Both the position numbers and the translations under genes were made by a program. Shown here piece after piece: positions 53,685-64,000 of a stretch of 64,000 bases of DNA. The stretch is from Deinandra increscens subsp. villosa (Eukaryota > Streptophyta > Magnoliopsida > Asterales > Asteraceae): NCBI GenBank assembly GCA_039602395.1, contig JBCNJP010000025.1, positions 38,791,649-38,855,648 of the forward strand, written 5' to 3'. Under the pieces are notes generated by a model. The model did no database searches and was not told the DNA's origin. It worked only from the letters and a program-made list of their open reading frames with translations. Within the stretch, counting starts at the first letter, position 1; every line of letters begins with the position of its first letter.

Positions 53685-55869
53685 TGTAACATCCGTATGT
53701 TTCAAAAACTCGGAAACTCGACCCACATCAAGATCCAAGATTTAAACCCAATTCTAAACACCATAAATGGTATATACTCTCTTCTTTATAATAGTACACT
53801 GAAAATGGTGAACGTGGGCGAAAACCGCGTGCAAAACCGAGTTATAACGAAGCGGGAATCGCAAAAAAAAGTTTGATGTTTGATGTTGAGTTGCAAGACG
53901 CGAATTTCATCCCACATTGCCTCTTCAACGAAATTTCCATCCCTTACACACCTATAAATACCTCTTCTAGGTCCCTCATAGTTTCCTAACTCATAGTTTG
54001 AGTATAAACAAGTGGAATAACCAAATTTTGGTGGTTCCGCAAGCACAATACTCCGTTGGGTGTCTTGCGTAGTAGTTTTTTTATGCTCTTGGTGAGGTGC
54101 TGCCCTTCAAGCTCGTCTCGTTTGAAAAGCTTCTTTGAGGTAATTCTTCTTCTTTTTCTTTCTTTGTTTCCTTTCTTTTCTTCCTTTCGTTATTCGTTTA
54201 TTTATTGCTTTATTAGTTTAATTAATTAGTTTAGTTTAGGTTCTTAGTTAGGTGCTTTAGGCTCGTTTAGGTAGCCTTGCTAAGGCTCGTTCTTAGAACG
54301 CCTAGCATTGCTAAGGCTTGTCCTTTCGACAACCTAGCTTTGCAAAGGCACGTCATTAGGACGTGTTGCCTAGCTCAGGCCGATTTGGGCTTGTTGTAGC
54401 CTTGTAGAGGCTCGCTAGGCCCAACGAGTCTAAACTATCATGTCCAATTTCATCTATATTCTTCCAATCCAAAACTCAATGTTTTTATGCATGAACAAAT
54501 TGGGGATTAAGGCTTGTTTTTCACATATCAGCAATTAAGCTAATTCTTAATCATTCTAATATGTAATTCAGGTTGAGAACATAAACTCATTTTTAAGAAT
54601 TTCAAATAACTTAGAAATCGATCGTTGTTTAACAACATATTTAGTGATGATACTTGAGACGCGAATGACATGTAGTAACTGGAAGGGTGAAAACACCGGT
54701 AGTTGGGGTCTCTGTCAAAGGATAAGTGTTCGCATAAATCCCATAGTCGGACCTGGATGCTTACCTGGGATGCCCCGATGAGAGTGGAATAACCTATTAG
54801 GCCAAAGCATGTCTAGTAACGTTTAAGGTATTGTTACTCTTAAAAGTTAACATTTTTTCAAACTTCAATTTATAACATTAAAACTCATTCCCCAAATGCA
54901 TAAGTGCTTAGAATCCCACATTCCAATATTCATGTCGTCCCTTCCTATTCTTTTTGGATGAATCTTCGGGACTAATCGTTTCACCTTCACTTTTCGCTTC
55001 GTGGAATTAACTTCTAATCCATGTGAGTAATCCTTGCCCCTTTTCTCATTTTCTCATTTTTGGGGTTGCAACATGTATCCTATTTCAAAGTGTTGTCTTT
55101 CAAGTTTATCATTTACCATGCGTATGTGATCTATGTGTGAATTATGTGTTATGTGACTTCTAGCATGATTTATCAATATGTGATTTTCAAAGGCTTTCAT
55201 GTTTATCAAAGGTTTTCATGTTTATCATTGGATGTCAAGTATGTCATGGTTGTCATGTATGTCATGTCTTTCATTTGGCATAAACATTAACGTAAGGCCT
55301 GGGGTAACAAAGGTAGATCTATCGGTTGACAACCCACTCAACTTGACCGGTTCGGCGTTGGGTGTTTGGAGCCTATTTCACTATTTCATATAGTCTAACC
55401 TGCGGGTTAGGGAAACTTTCATATGTCATTGAGGTTTGTTTATGCCTAGTATTTCATGTTGTCATTTTATACCACCAATTTTGGTTATGCCTAGTTTTTT
55501 TCATGTTGTCAATATCTTCTAGCATGTTATATTTCACTTATTTTATCATATGACACGTAACGCATGTTTTTCAAATACATGTTATGTATCAAACTTGTGG
55601 TTACTCACCAACTATTTATAGTTGACCATTTTTTTATTTTATACATGTTGCAGGCTATGATGTTGATGTTTCAAGATGCTATCACATAGGGCTTTTGGAC
55701 CTAGTCTAATAAATAAATTCTATTTGTTATCAATATGTGGTGTATTGTTTTATCTTTCAATGTTATCAATGAAATTCGTTATTTAACTATTGTCACTAAA
55801 TTAGTTGTCATGAGCTTATGTGCAATCTAATCATGCCCCGACGTTTCCGCCGTCGATTGGGGTGTGACA
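53685..55869 (+). repeat. 3' LTR of nested gypsy element
   Basis: Partner of 47049-49236, ends TGTGACA. Same TATA box at 53952-53960. Confidence 0.93.
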
Positions 55870-55874
55870 ACTGA
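55870..55874. repeat. Target-site duplication ACTGA (right)
   Basis: Matches 47044-47048; confirms insertion into the large gypsy LTR. Confidence 0.9.
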
Positions 55875-56360
55875 GGCCGGATCAGAGTGTTTGGAAGTGC
55901 CAGACACTAAATCATTGATGTTTTGATCGTTAGAAAGGATAACCGTAGGAAACGATGCGAGAAACGGTGACATTGGTAAATCGATTGGTTACGAGAAAAT
56001 AACCAAAATTGATCGTTTAATTGTGTAAGATGAATTTAACGACTCTGTGGAATTATAAATATTTTTTTCTAAGTGTTTATTAAGAATTACAGTCATGGGG
56101 ATATATTCAGTTCACAGAACAGAGGTAAACGGTACACGCGTCGTATACGCGCTTCATACCGCGTGTTTAACCGAATATTCACCCCATATTATATTTAATC
56201 TGATGTTTTAAATATTCTGAGAAAGATTACGAGGCTTTTTAATATTTCAGTCATGTCTGGATTATCGTGGTACATTTTTGTGACGTTTAATGTTTATAAT
56301 TTTAGAAAACGCGGTGTATAACTGATGGTTTGGTTGTGATCCACTCAAATTATACCCAAG

Positions 56361-56370
56361 TATAAAAGGG
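56361..56370 (+). promoter_or_regulatory. TATA box of the large gypsy LTR
   Basis: TATAAAAGGG, followed about 30 bp later by CTCATTTGAAC and a leader-like region; a good LTR promoter candidate. Confidence 0.55.
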
Positions 56371-56439
56371 TTATTAAACCCAAATTCTCTCATTTGAACA
56401 AAACAAACACACACACTTGTGTGTGTCGAGAAAAGGCAG

Positions 56440-56960
56440 AGGAAGAGAGGGGGCTCTCTATCGGTTTTCCCGGCGACAGATTCCGGCCGGCCTACGGCGG
56501 CGTACCGGCGGTCCACGACGGCGACTCCCATTTCCGACCCCTTTTCTTTCCTTTTCTCTTCCCGAGCTCAAACCCAAGCTTCCCGCGTTGTTATCTGGTT
56601 CTGAACGGTGGCAGAAGAGAGAGATAGTGGCGGCGACGGTGCCTTCCCCCCTGCGTTCTCAGGCGGCGGCGACGGCTAGGGTTTAGCCCAGCAGCGCCGG
56701 CGGCGCCCCCTTGTTGCGTATTCCAACGACCTAAACTTAGTTATGGGTAAGTTTGGTCGCACTTCATGTTTTTCCTTTCATTTCAGTCTCGTTCCTTCTT
56801 CTAAACCTCCGACCTGTACATGAATGTGTAGATCCAAACGAGAGGATGATGTTTTGTGGCGGTCTCGCGGTGGTGACGGGTTGTCCGGCAGCGGCCATGG
56901 CCTCCGGCCGACTGGACAGTGATATTTATGGTGGTGGTTGGTCATTTTGAGTATAGAAGG
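56440..56960 (+). other. GC-rich leader block in the LTR
   Basis: Rich in CGGCGGCGAC/CCGGCC words, unlike the AT-rich surroundings. It includes CGGCTAGGGTTTAG, a motif common in plant gene 5' ends, and ATGGGTAAGT that could be a splice donor (56743). May be a captured host 5'UTR; no ORF is convincing. Confidence 0.4.
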
Positions 56961-57308
56961 GTGTTTGGTTGTGTTTGGATGCAATTTTGGACAGAAACGA
57001 GTCAACTTGGTACCGAGTTAACTCAGTTAACGAATCTGGTCAACAGCTTTGACTGGTCTAACGAAGACAACACAGAAAATCGACTCCAGATTCTTGTTCG
57101 TGGCGAAAAACTAATCGAGATGGACTACTCATGAGTTTAATTCGGATGTGTTACGGGTTTTATGGTAAACCGGGTCCGGGTTTGCATACCGACCGGAAGG
57201 TATACCCGTGTTCATTACTAGTTATCACTTTAGTATTGGATAAACGACGTGTGAGGAACGAATTGAAAACCCGAAACTATTATTGTAAATAAAAGGATGG
57301 TAACAAAG

Positions 57309-57351
<43 letters not shown>
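57309..57351. repeat. (TA)n microsatellite
   Basis: Uninterrupted AT dinucleotide run inside the LTR. Confidence 0.95.
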
Positions 57352-57355
<4 letters not shown>

Positions 57356-57399
57356 TTTTGTCGTTGTTTCAAGTGAATAAAATCATAGAGATATGGTTA

Positions 57400-57920
57400 A
57401 TAAATGTTATAATTTTATAAAAACTATTGTTTTTATGGTAATAGTAATATTGAGGGTACGTTAATAAAACTATATCATATTGTGTTAATGAAACCTATCA
57501 TTTCATGTGAAATGTAAACGCGTAAACCTATATATGAGAGTTATCATTTTATGTAATAAAATTATAGTTTTGTGATAACAATATTATAAGATTATGTAGA
57601 TGAAAAAAAATATCATTTTACGTTATTGAAATGTATGATTTCATGTAATAAAATCTATGATTTTATGTAAAATATAAATGGGTAACATTGTATCATTTTA
57701 TGTAAAAACTCTATAAGGTTTTATAAACGTAGAAGCAGATAAAGATGAGATACCATAAATATATATTATCCGGTTTGGAAACTCTATACGAGTTATGGTT
57801 ATATGTTAAGATAAAACCTATGATTTTATGTGTTAAAAGTTATGATTTTATGTAAACAAGATTATGATTTTTCGTGGATTAAAACTACAACTCTACCTAT
57901 GTAAAAGTTATAACATCATG
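57400..57920 (+). repeat. Degenerate TATGATTTTATGTAA-type repeats
   Basis: Words such as TATCATTTTATGTAA, TATGATTTTATGT and TATCATTTCATGTGA recur more than ten times with irregular spacing. Confidence 0.6.
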
Positions 57921-59154
57921 AGAAATATAATCGAATAAGTATCCATGAATAGATATTTAAGTTATGACTTTGGAAAATTATTCTAAGGCTAATGAATATA
58001 ACCGTTCGAGATCCGAGAGATTCGTTAGATTAGATAATCTGTCATCAAGTCACACGGTTGTATTGCCATTGAGGACAATACCACGGTGTCCGACAGAAAC
58101 TGCCTATTTAGAAATAGACAGATAAATACGATCGTATCCGGGTTAAGCCGTATGACTGTATTGGGACATCCGGTCGTATCGGGACTTCAACCTACGGACG
58201 TATCGTATATATCTGGGCGCGGAGCACAACCGAGCCTAACCAGTATTATTGTTGTGTTAAATTAAAGGTACCTATGTTTGTTTAGGTCATCAGATTCTCC
58301 GAGCTTGATGCATTGTCGAGTTGCCTAACCTTCAATCTATTTGCTGGACCAACTGTGAGTTGTTAGCTTCCCCTGTTTTACTTAACATGTTTTTGGGGTG
58401 CATATGAACCATGTGTAAACATTGCTTTTGGTTGTCAATACTGTGCTTAGGTATGTGTTACCCTGTTATAAATTTACTGCATGTTACGTGACGTTCATGG
58501 CAGATTAGTATGGTTAATTTGGGTCCGGGTGGGGCCACAAAGACATATATTGCACCAATACAGCTGTAGAGGTAGATCAAGGTGTCTCATACCCGTTCTA
58601 GTTGGGACCCATTAGGGGTCGGGTGATGGCGTATATGCCTAGTCCACGAAGGGCAGTGCGCGACCATAGTGCCCCACTCCTCCCTTGCGTGCTGGATTAA
58701 CCATAGGAATTTATAACAGGCACTGTATTTTGGAAATTGTTTTGGAGTCAACTGCTACGACTCACCAACAACGTTTGTTGTTAACGTGCTTTTGGTTCAT
58801 ATGCAGGTAAGTAATTACAGGGATGGCCAGAAGGATAGGCGGGGTTTGGCTTGTCTTGTTGTGTGCAAGAGCTAGCAGTTGGGGTAGCCTAAGTTCGTGG
58901 TCTACGGTGTTGTACCAGTCTTAGAGTAACCTGGTCCAAATGAAACGCAGAGAATACAATAGTGCACCGCTGGGCTTGCCAATGGCAGTCCTTCTATTAT
59001 GGTGATTAACGCTTAGGTATGTCCCGTCGTTTCATTGTTGGACTGGTCAGCCCGTGCTGAGATAAGGTATCTGTTTGCTTCCGTGTGTTCTGATACAAGC
59101 AGCCGGTCCCACACCCTCCCCGTGGTGGCGGCCGCGGAGTGGGGTGTGACAGGT

Positions 59155-59168
59155 TGGTATCAGAGCCC
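59155..59168 (+). other. Primer-binding site of the large gypsy element
   Basis: TGGTATCAGAGCCC, three bases after the LTR; tRNA-iMet type, as in plant Tekay/Del elements. Confidence 0.8.
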
Positions 59169-61518
59169 AAGGTTTCAGCAGATTAGGTGTTCAGATAGAA
59201 ACCCCTATGCTTAAACCTATAACGGCTCTAAGGCTAGTAAGTAGACATTGCGAGACTTAGGCAGATATCTGTGTGTTAGGCAGCGATCAAAGATTAGTGT
59301 AAGGTCGGTGCGGGTTGCAGCCTCGTAAACTGTCATCCGTACCCACAGGTGCACTAGGTTTGATGAACCCTACCAGACATATAGATGCTGATAGTCTGTA
59401 GAGGTCCTTGTTTGTGCTTCATTAGTATATGACACATTGGCACTAGTGTGAGTTGCATGGTTTAATTGTGGATTAGTACCTTTGGCAATGCCTGAAGCAT
59501 TTTTAGGTCATGTGGGCGGCTACTACGAATTCGCACAAGGTCAGCAGGGGTTAGACTTGATCAACCTAACTACTGAGCCCACAAGTGTGCGAAGGCGTTA
59601 GTGGACCCCACTAAATCGATTAATGCTAAGAGTTTTGTCATTTAGGATGATGTTTCCCCTAGGACTTAAGGATTCTTTTGGTGTACCCGAATGGTTAAGT
59701 CGCCTGGACAGTCTTGTAGTATGGGATGCATGACCAGCTGCAAAGGACTACGACCAGGGTTAGGAAAACACCAGATAGTTAATAGTTAAAGCCTAAATCA
59801 GTAAATTTTTGGACTCGTATTTCAGAGATTTAATTATTTCATGGTTAATGATATTTGCTTTACGTGTGCCTATGTGTTATAACTGTATTATATGACTGCT
59901 TGCATGCTGTTGTGTATAAATTCACATTTGGTGCTGGTGATAGTACATAGGAATTGCCTTATTTAGTTTCTTGTGCACTGTAGTTTGACACAATAGGGCC
60001 GACTTTGATTGACTGCTTTGTTGTGAATTTGTTATATGCCTCGGGGTGATGTAAGTCACCTCTAGATGTATCATTGTTTGTTATTGGCTGAGACGGATGT
60101 CGGAAGGACGACCACAATTGGAATAGGGTGTTATGCCTGATTAAAAGAAAAGGGGGGGGGGGGTTGGCAAAGTGATGTGTCATAAGTATATGCGATGTTG
60201 AATTATGTTGGTGCTAAGTTCCAGAGTCATGTCTTTGAATCTTTTCTCGCATGTTCCAAGTTGAAGAAATGCTTAACATACCCTCCTTAGATAAATTTTT
60301 CCGCAGTGGGCGGAATAGCTTAACCGGAGACTCTTAGCGAATTGGCTACGAGCAGTTAGACGAATTGGATTGCAAATGAAGGTCAAGACCATCAAGACTA
60401 ATATAATGAAGATTTTGAAGACATAACGACTAACGGAAGACATCTAATAACGACATGACGACGATACATGTTTCTACTCAACGTGGCGTAGGAAGGAGTC
60501 AACAAATCGTACTAAACGACAACAAGGCGTGGAGCAGCAACAGGCGACGACAAAATCTTCTTCTTTTCTTATTCATCTTCTCTTCGATGCGGTCGATCAT
60601 ATATATTCTAGCTCATTTCAAACCTTTCTTGTGTAATAATCTTACATTCAGATCATATCCGACTCGTGATCTGATCCCTTTATTATATCAGCTTTGCATA
60701 GCTTATTAAATTTTCATTTGTCGCATAACCATTCGTGGTTGGTCTTGCTAATATGATTCAGCAGAGGTGGCACCATCGGTGAAAGTGCTCTGCTTTCTAT
60801 CCTAATGTACGGTATACTGGTTCGTACCGTCTCCATACTTGTGTGAGCAATCGTTAAAGTGCAGAGGATTAAAAGCTGAGACAAGTAAGTCATTCGATCA
60901 TCGTGGAAAATTTTCACACAAGTAATTGTCACGTAATCTCAAGCGTTGAGATGTGACGCTAACTTCATGCTTTCTCTAATATTGTGCTTATATTCTAAAT
61001 CTAGAGGAGAATCCTGGAGCTATTGGGTTGCGAGAACCATTCAGCTAGTTTCCTTGACGGAGACGTGGATCATCCATGATTAGAATTACCCATCTTAAAT
61101 CTATTGCTTAATCCGATGAGGTTCAAGTAACTTGACAGTGAATGTTATGAGTGATTTAATGTTTTGTAAGACATCTTGATGTCGATTCGTTCAGCGATTC
61201 AGATGATGAGTCGTGGTGCGGGATAGTAAGGTCTAGTAGTAGAATTGCTACAGAGCAGAACCTAAGGGCAGCAAATGTTTGAGTTTTACCAGGAATGGTA
61301 AGGAAAGGATTTTGGTGTAACCGTATGTTGGATCTGGCAGCGCATAAAGTTATACAACGCCAGGCAGGAACTGTGACATACAGGAATGTACGAATGTAAA
61401 TATGTGTTTGAAGTTTGTATTGTTTATACACTAATGAAGGGTAGTGGATCAAAGGTTGAAACGCAAATATGTGGACATGCACGTGCCAGGTAATGGTGCA
61501 TTTAGCGTTGTGTCCAAG

Positions 61519-61557
61519 GTGTGGTGGGATAGCTGCGGTAAGCCCTATATATAAGCA
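61519..61557 (+). promoter_or_regulatory. Conserved TATA-like block (copy in large gypsy)
   Basis: GTGTGGTGGGATAGCTGCGG then TAAGCCCTATATATAAGCA. Conservation in otherwise dissimilar internal DNA suggests a function such as an internal promoter. Confidence 0.45.
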
Positions 61558-62990
61558 CTTTTGGCATAATGGTTTACGGCACCTGGACCGAGTAAGTGCG
61601 GGTAGTAGGCATGGAGATCACATGTATGTGGTGATTGGTGTGCTGTCAATCGTGCCAAGGTTGAAAATGTATTAAGTGAATTGAACTGCCAAGTAAAGGC
61701 AAGAATGCATCATCAAGTAGGATGAATTGAGTATAACCGTGATGGTTATGAATGTGGTCTGAAGACATATTGGTGGATTTGTTTTATGTGAAAGAAGACT
61801 TGATATAGTTGTGATGATGTGTTAATCCAACTAAATGTGTAGTGGAACAACTTGTTGGCTTAGACTTTATACATATGGAATGTTGAGGTTTTATGGTGGT
61901 TATAAAATATAGTGTGGAAGATTGGTTAGTAAGCAATAGGATTGATCGTGACTTGTGCAAACTGATTAGGAGTAACGTGATACTTCATGAGGATATTTAC
62001 CTTGGAATTTTGAGACATGTCAAAAGAAGATTATAGGTGACACTCGGAAAGGGTAGTGTAACGAATTGTTGGTTTTGGAAATAGGGTTGCAAGGAATACC
62101 GTGGGTACGCACTCCGATCGGTGAAAGGCAACCAATGTTTGATGATTCTACTTGATCCAATTTAGGGATGGAAAGACTTTTGAGCGAAGTGCTTCGAGTA
62201 TCCCTCAGGATTTATGGCTTGGTGGATCGAATAGAACTCCCAAGTTTATAAGGCTGACAAACTGTCGGCATGGATTTTGTGGTTCCAGAGAAGGCAAAAC
62301 AGAGATTGCTATAAGTAGCTTTGAAAATTGTGAGATTGGTTTGTTAAATTGGAACATTTTGGGAACTAAGTTTGAGGCCTTTATGTGTTTAAATTGTGTA
62401 TTGTGATGCACAACTTGTTATAATTGGTGGTCTTCAAGTAACGAAAAACATGGGAATCGGTATGTGACCGAAAATATTATTGATCTTCGCACTGCGCGAA
62501 GGAGGGGAGTGACAGAAAGTTGTCTTGTTATATGCAATCGTATTGCTCGACCGATCAGACAAAGACTTGCTAATCTTATGAGTATGTGGTAATCTTGTGA
62601 GTATGGGTTGCATGTTGTATAGCGATGTTGTGATCCGCAAGTAACACGTTGATCACTCCCGGTCTTATGTGGTTTTGATCGGTTGTTTAGAGCAAGGTGC
62701 TTTGTTTTTCGTGCAGTAAGGATCTAATATCTTTGGCTAGTGTAGCCGGTTGGCTTGTAACAGAATGTTGAAATTGTGGAAGGCGTCTTTAGGTCGGCAT
62801 TAATGGCAAAGATCGGTGACGAGTACTTCGAGCATCCTTGTGAATTAATGATAGATCATATTGGAGTGATGTGTCCATAGTATTGACATGTGGCCAATAG
62901 GACTTTGGATTTCTTGTGATGATGATAGCTATGAGTAGCTAGGTCAGGGTGCGGTCGCTGCTTTAAAAATGATGTCGCCTAGTTTTGGGG

Positions 62991-63195
62991 GTCCGTTTTG
63001 TTGGGACAGATCCGAAGCTGTATGCTTCGCGTGTCCGTTTTGTCTTGTTGGGACAGATCCGAAGCTGTGTGCTTCATGTGTCCGTTTTGTCTTGTTGGGA
63101 CAGATCCGAAGCCGTGTGCTTCGTGTGTCCGTATTGTTGGAACGCCTCTGAAGCTATGTGCTTCTTGGGTTCGTATTGTTGGGACGGCCCGAAAC
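62991..63195 (+). repeat. 42/47-bp tandem repeat, ~4.5 copies
   Basis: Units start GTCCGTTTTG at 62991, 63033, 63080 and 63127. Each contains GGGACAGATCCGAAGC and the inverted pair GAAGC...GCTTC around five bases. The first and fourth units lack TCTTG. Confidence 0.9.
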
Positions 63196-63454
63196 AAACG
63201 CACGTCGCTCTGGCCTGATGTTGAGTTGTTGTGACCAGGATGTTGTGAAGTTGGTTTGATGGTTCGTATGACATGGAACCAGCTGTGATGTTTTGTTGTG
63301 TTGACATTATGTGTGACCATTGTGTATTTGTGCTACACAACTTATTTGTTAGACATAAGTTAGGTCTTTTGATTGATAGTTATGACCTCTGCGTTAGGAC
63401 GCATATAGGGTTTCTGTATGCTAAGAACCGTGATTCGTGACAGATTGTCACGTT

Positions 63455-63590
63455 GGTTTGAAGTCCCTGATGAGGGCATTTGGTGTGAAGTCCCTGGTGA
63501 GGGCATTTGGTTTGAAGTCCCCGATGAGGGCATTTGGTTTGAAGTCCCCGATGAGGGCATTTGGCCTGAAGTCCCTTGATAAGGGCATTT
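63455..63590 (+). repeat. 27-bp tandem repeat, five copies
   Basis: GAAGTCCCCGATGAGGGCAT followed by TTGGTTT. The period is nine codons, giving GLKSPMRAF in one frame, but no gene surrounds it. Confidence 0.9.
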
Positions 63591-64000
63591 GGTTGTATCC
63601 GGTTCTTAGCAGAAAACCCCCAACTTCCCTTCGGAGAATCTGATAATGAGATTGAACTCGTCCAATGTTTGACTTGTCACAACTATAGGATCAGTCAGTA
63701 GATCAGATTATCAGTAAACCTACGAAGGTGAGGCTGATTAATTCCGCATGTTTCACTAAATGGGGGTGATGGGAAAAGAATGCTGATCGGGAAGTGACAG
63801 ATGGTTCTTATGGTTTGATGTCAGAGAAATTCCTTTTGGTAACACTACAGAGTGGTGATTAAGTCCGTGTGGTAGTGAAATCACTTGAAAGTATATAGGA
63901 CGTTCGTGGTAGCAGAGCCGGTAGGAAGAAGACATACGATATTTGCACCAAGTTGTGGCATTATCTCTAGAATGGTAATCGTATTGCCTTGTTGCAATTA

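Larger units (their letters stand above)
47049..55869 (+). mobile_element. Ty3/gypsy element nested in the large LTR
   Basis: Two ~2.19-kb LTRs (47049-49236, 53685-55869), TSD ACTGA, PBS at 49240, PPT before 53685. The 4.4-kb internal part keeps only a leader and a short RT remnant (51361-51556); the rest is low-complexity repeats. By eye the LTRs differ at fewer than 30 of ~2,187 positions, so insertion was recent although the coding part was already ruined. Confidence 0.93.
55875..59151 (+). repeat. 5' LTR of large gypsy element, right part
   Basis: Continues the LTR after TSD ACTGA. Contains a TATA box, a GC-rich block (56440-56960), a (TA)n run and a T/A-rich degenerate repeat; ends TGTGACA before the PBS. 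Short open frames in 56262-57134 are read as leader sequence, not genes. Confidence 0.7.
46614..64000 (+). mobile_element. Ty3/gypsy element with 3.7-kb LTR (runs off window)
   Basis: The 5' LTR starts TGTAAAACC at 46614, is interrupted at 47049-55874, and ends GGGGTGTGACA at 59151. A tRNA-iMet PBS follows at 59155. The internal region to 64000 has no recognisable gag or pol. The 3' LTR would lie beyond the window, so the left LTR boundary rests on TG...CA form and on the PBS only. Confidence 0.7.
59169..64000 (+). other. Internal region of the large gypsy element, non-coding
   Basis: Nearly 5 kb after the PBS with no ORF over 110 codons and no gag/pol motif seen in any frame. It holds a 12-G run (60152-60163), a TATA-like block shared with the nested element (61519-61557), and two tandem repeats (62991-63195, 63455-63590). 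Either a LARD-like element without coding or strongly decayed. Confidence 0.5.

Noticed and set aside
56262..57134. Cluster of 61-89-codon frames on both strands
   Set aside because: GC-rich LTR leader is open in several frames at once; no frame shows a domain or consistent codon use.
59959..60183. 74-codon minus frame and the 84-codon plus frame at 60455-60709
   Set aside because: No similarity to gag or pol, no start context; the first runs across a 12-G tract.
62991..63195. CRISPR-like array
   Set aside because: Head-to-tail tandem repeat with no unique spacers, in plant repeat DNA.

Overview
The window is nuclear plant DNA made almost entirely of transposable elements. It holds long Ty1/copia and Ty3/gypsy LTR retrotransposons, tRNA-iMet-type primer-binding sites, Helitron ends, MITEs and long (TA)n tracts. 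I found no intact host protein-coding gene and no rRNA, tRNA or CRISPR. The copia elements carrying a third ORF downstream of pol, and the gypsy LTRs ending in TGTGACA, fit a eudicot and probably Asteraceae (inference from family resemblance).

Layout. 1-1210: leader and gag remnant of a Ty3/gypsy element (minus). 2148-4291: a Helitron-like unit whose cargo looks like a host promoter, 5'UTR and first intron. 4393-9148: a complete but broken Ty1/copia element (minus) with 330-bp LTRs and TSD TGTAT. 9949-11745: a copia derivative with only a 3' LTR, a gag and a PBS. 13030-13283: MITE-like inverted repeats. 13433-38765: a SIRE-like copia element (outer, minus, ~690-bp LTRs) split by a second SIRE-like element (inner, 18039-30577, ~600-bp LTRs, TSD GAGCG). 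Both carry gag, pol and a long third ORF (ORF3); the inner element landed inside the outer ORF3. 38766-45486: two partial copies of a third SIRE-like family joined through one shared LTR (41275-41773). 45524-46254: MITEs embedded in (TA)n, with an inverted pair. 46255-46613: the 3' end of a reverse-oriented Helitron. 46614-64000: a Ty3/gypsy element (plus) with a ~3.7-kb 5' LTR interrupted by another Ty3/gypsy element (47049-55869, ~2.19-kb LTRs, TSD ACTGA); its internal region runs off the window and shows no recognisable coding.

How the parts work together: in each copia element Gag would form the particle, Pol (protease, integrase, reverse transcriptase, RNase H) would copy and insert it, and ORF3 has no proven role. 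All are disabled by stops, frameshifts or deletions. The ORF3 stops are nearly all at codons one C-to-T step from Gln, suggesting decay by deamination of methylated cytosine.

Most unusual signal: each of the three SIRE-like families carries its own short inverted-repeat motif scattered through LTR, leader, gag, spacer and ORF3. These are GTTCC-N3-GGAAC in the inner element, GTTCCGSTTGAAC in the outer, and GATCGAAAAGTC in the third. In the third family the motif builds three consecutive leader hairpins, one with compensatory base changes.
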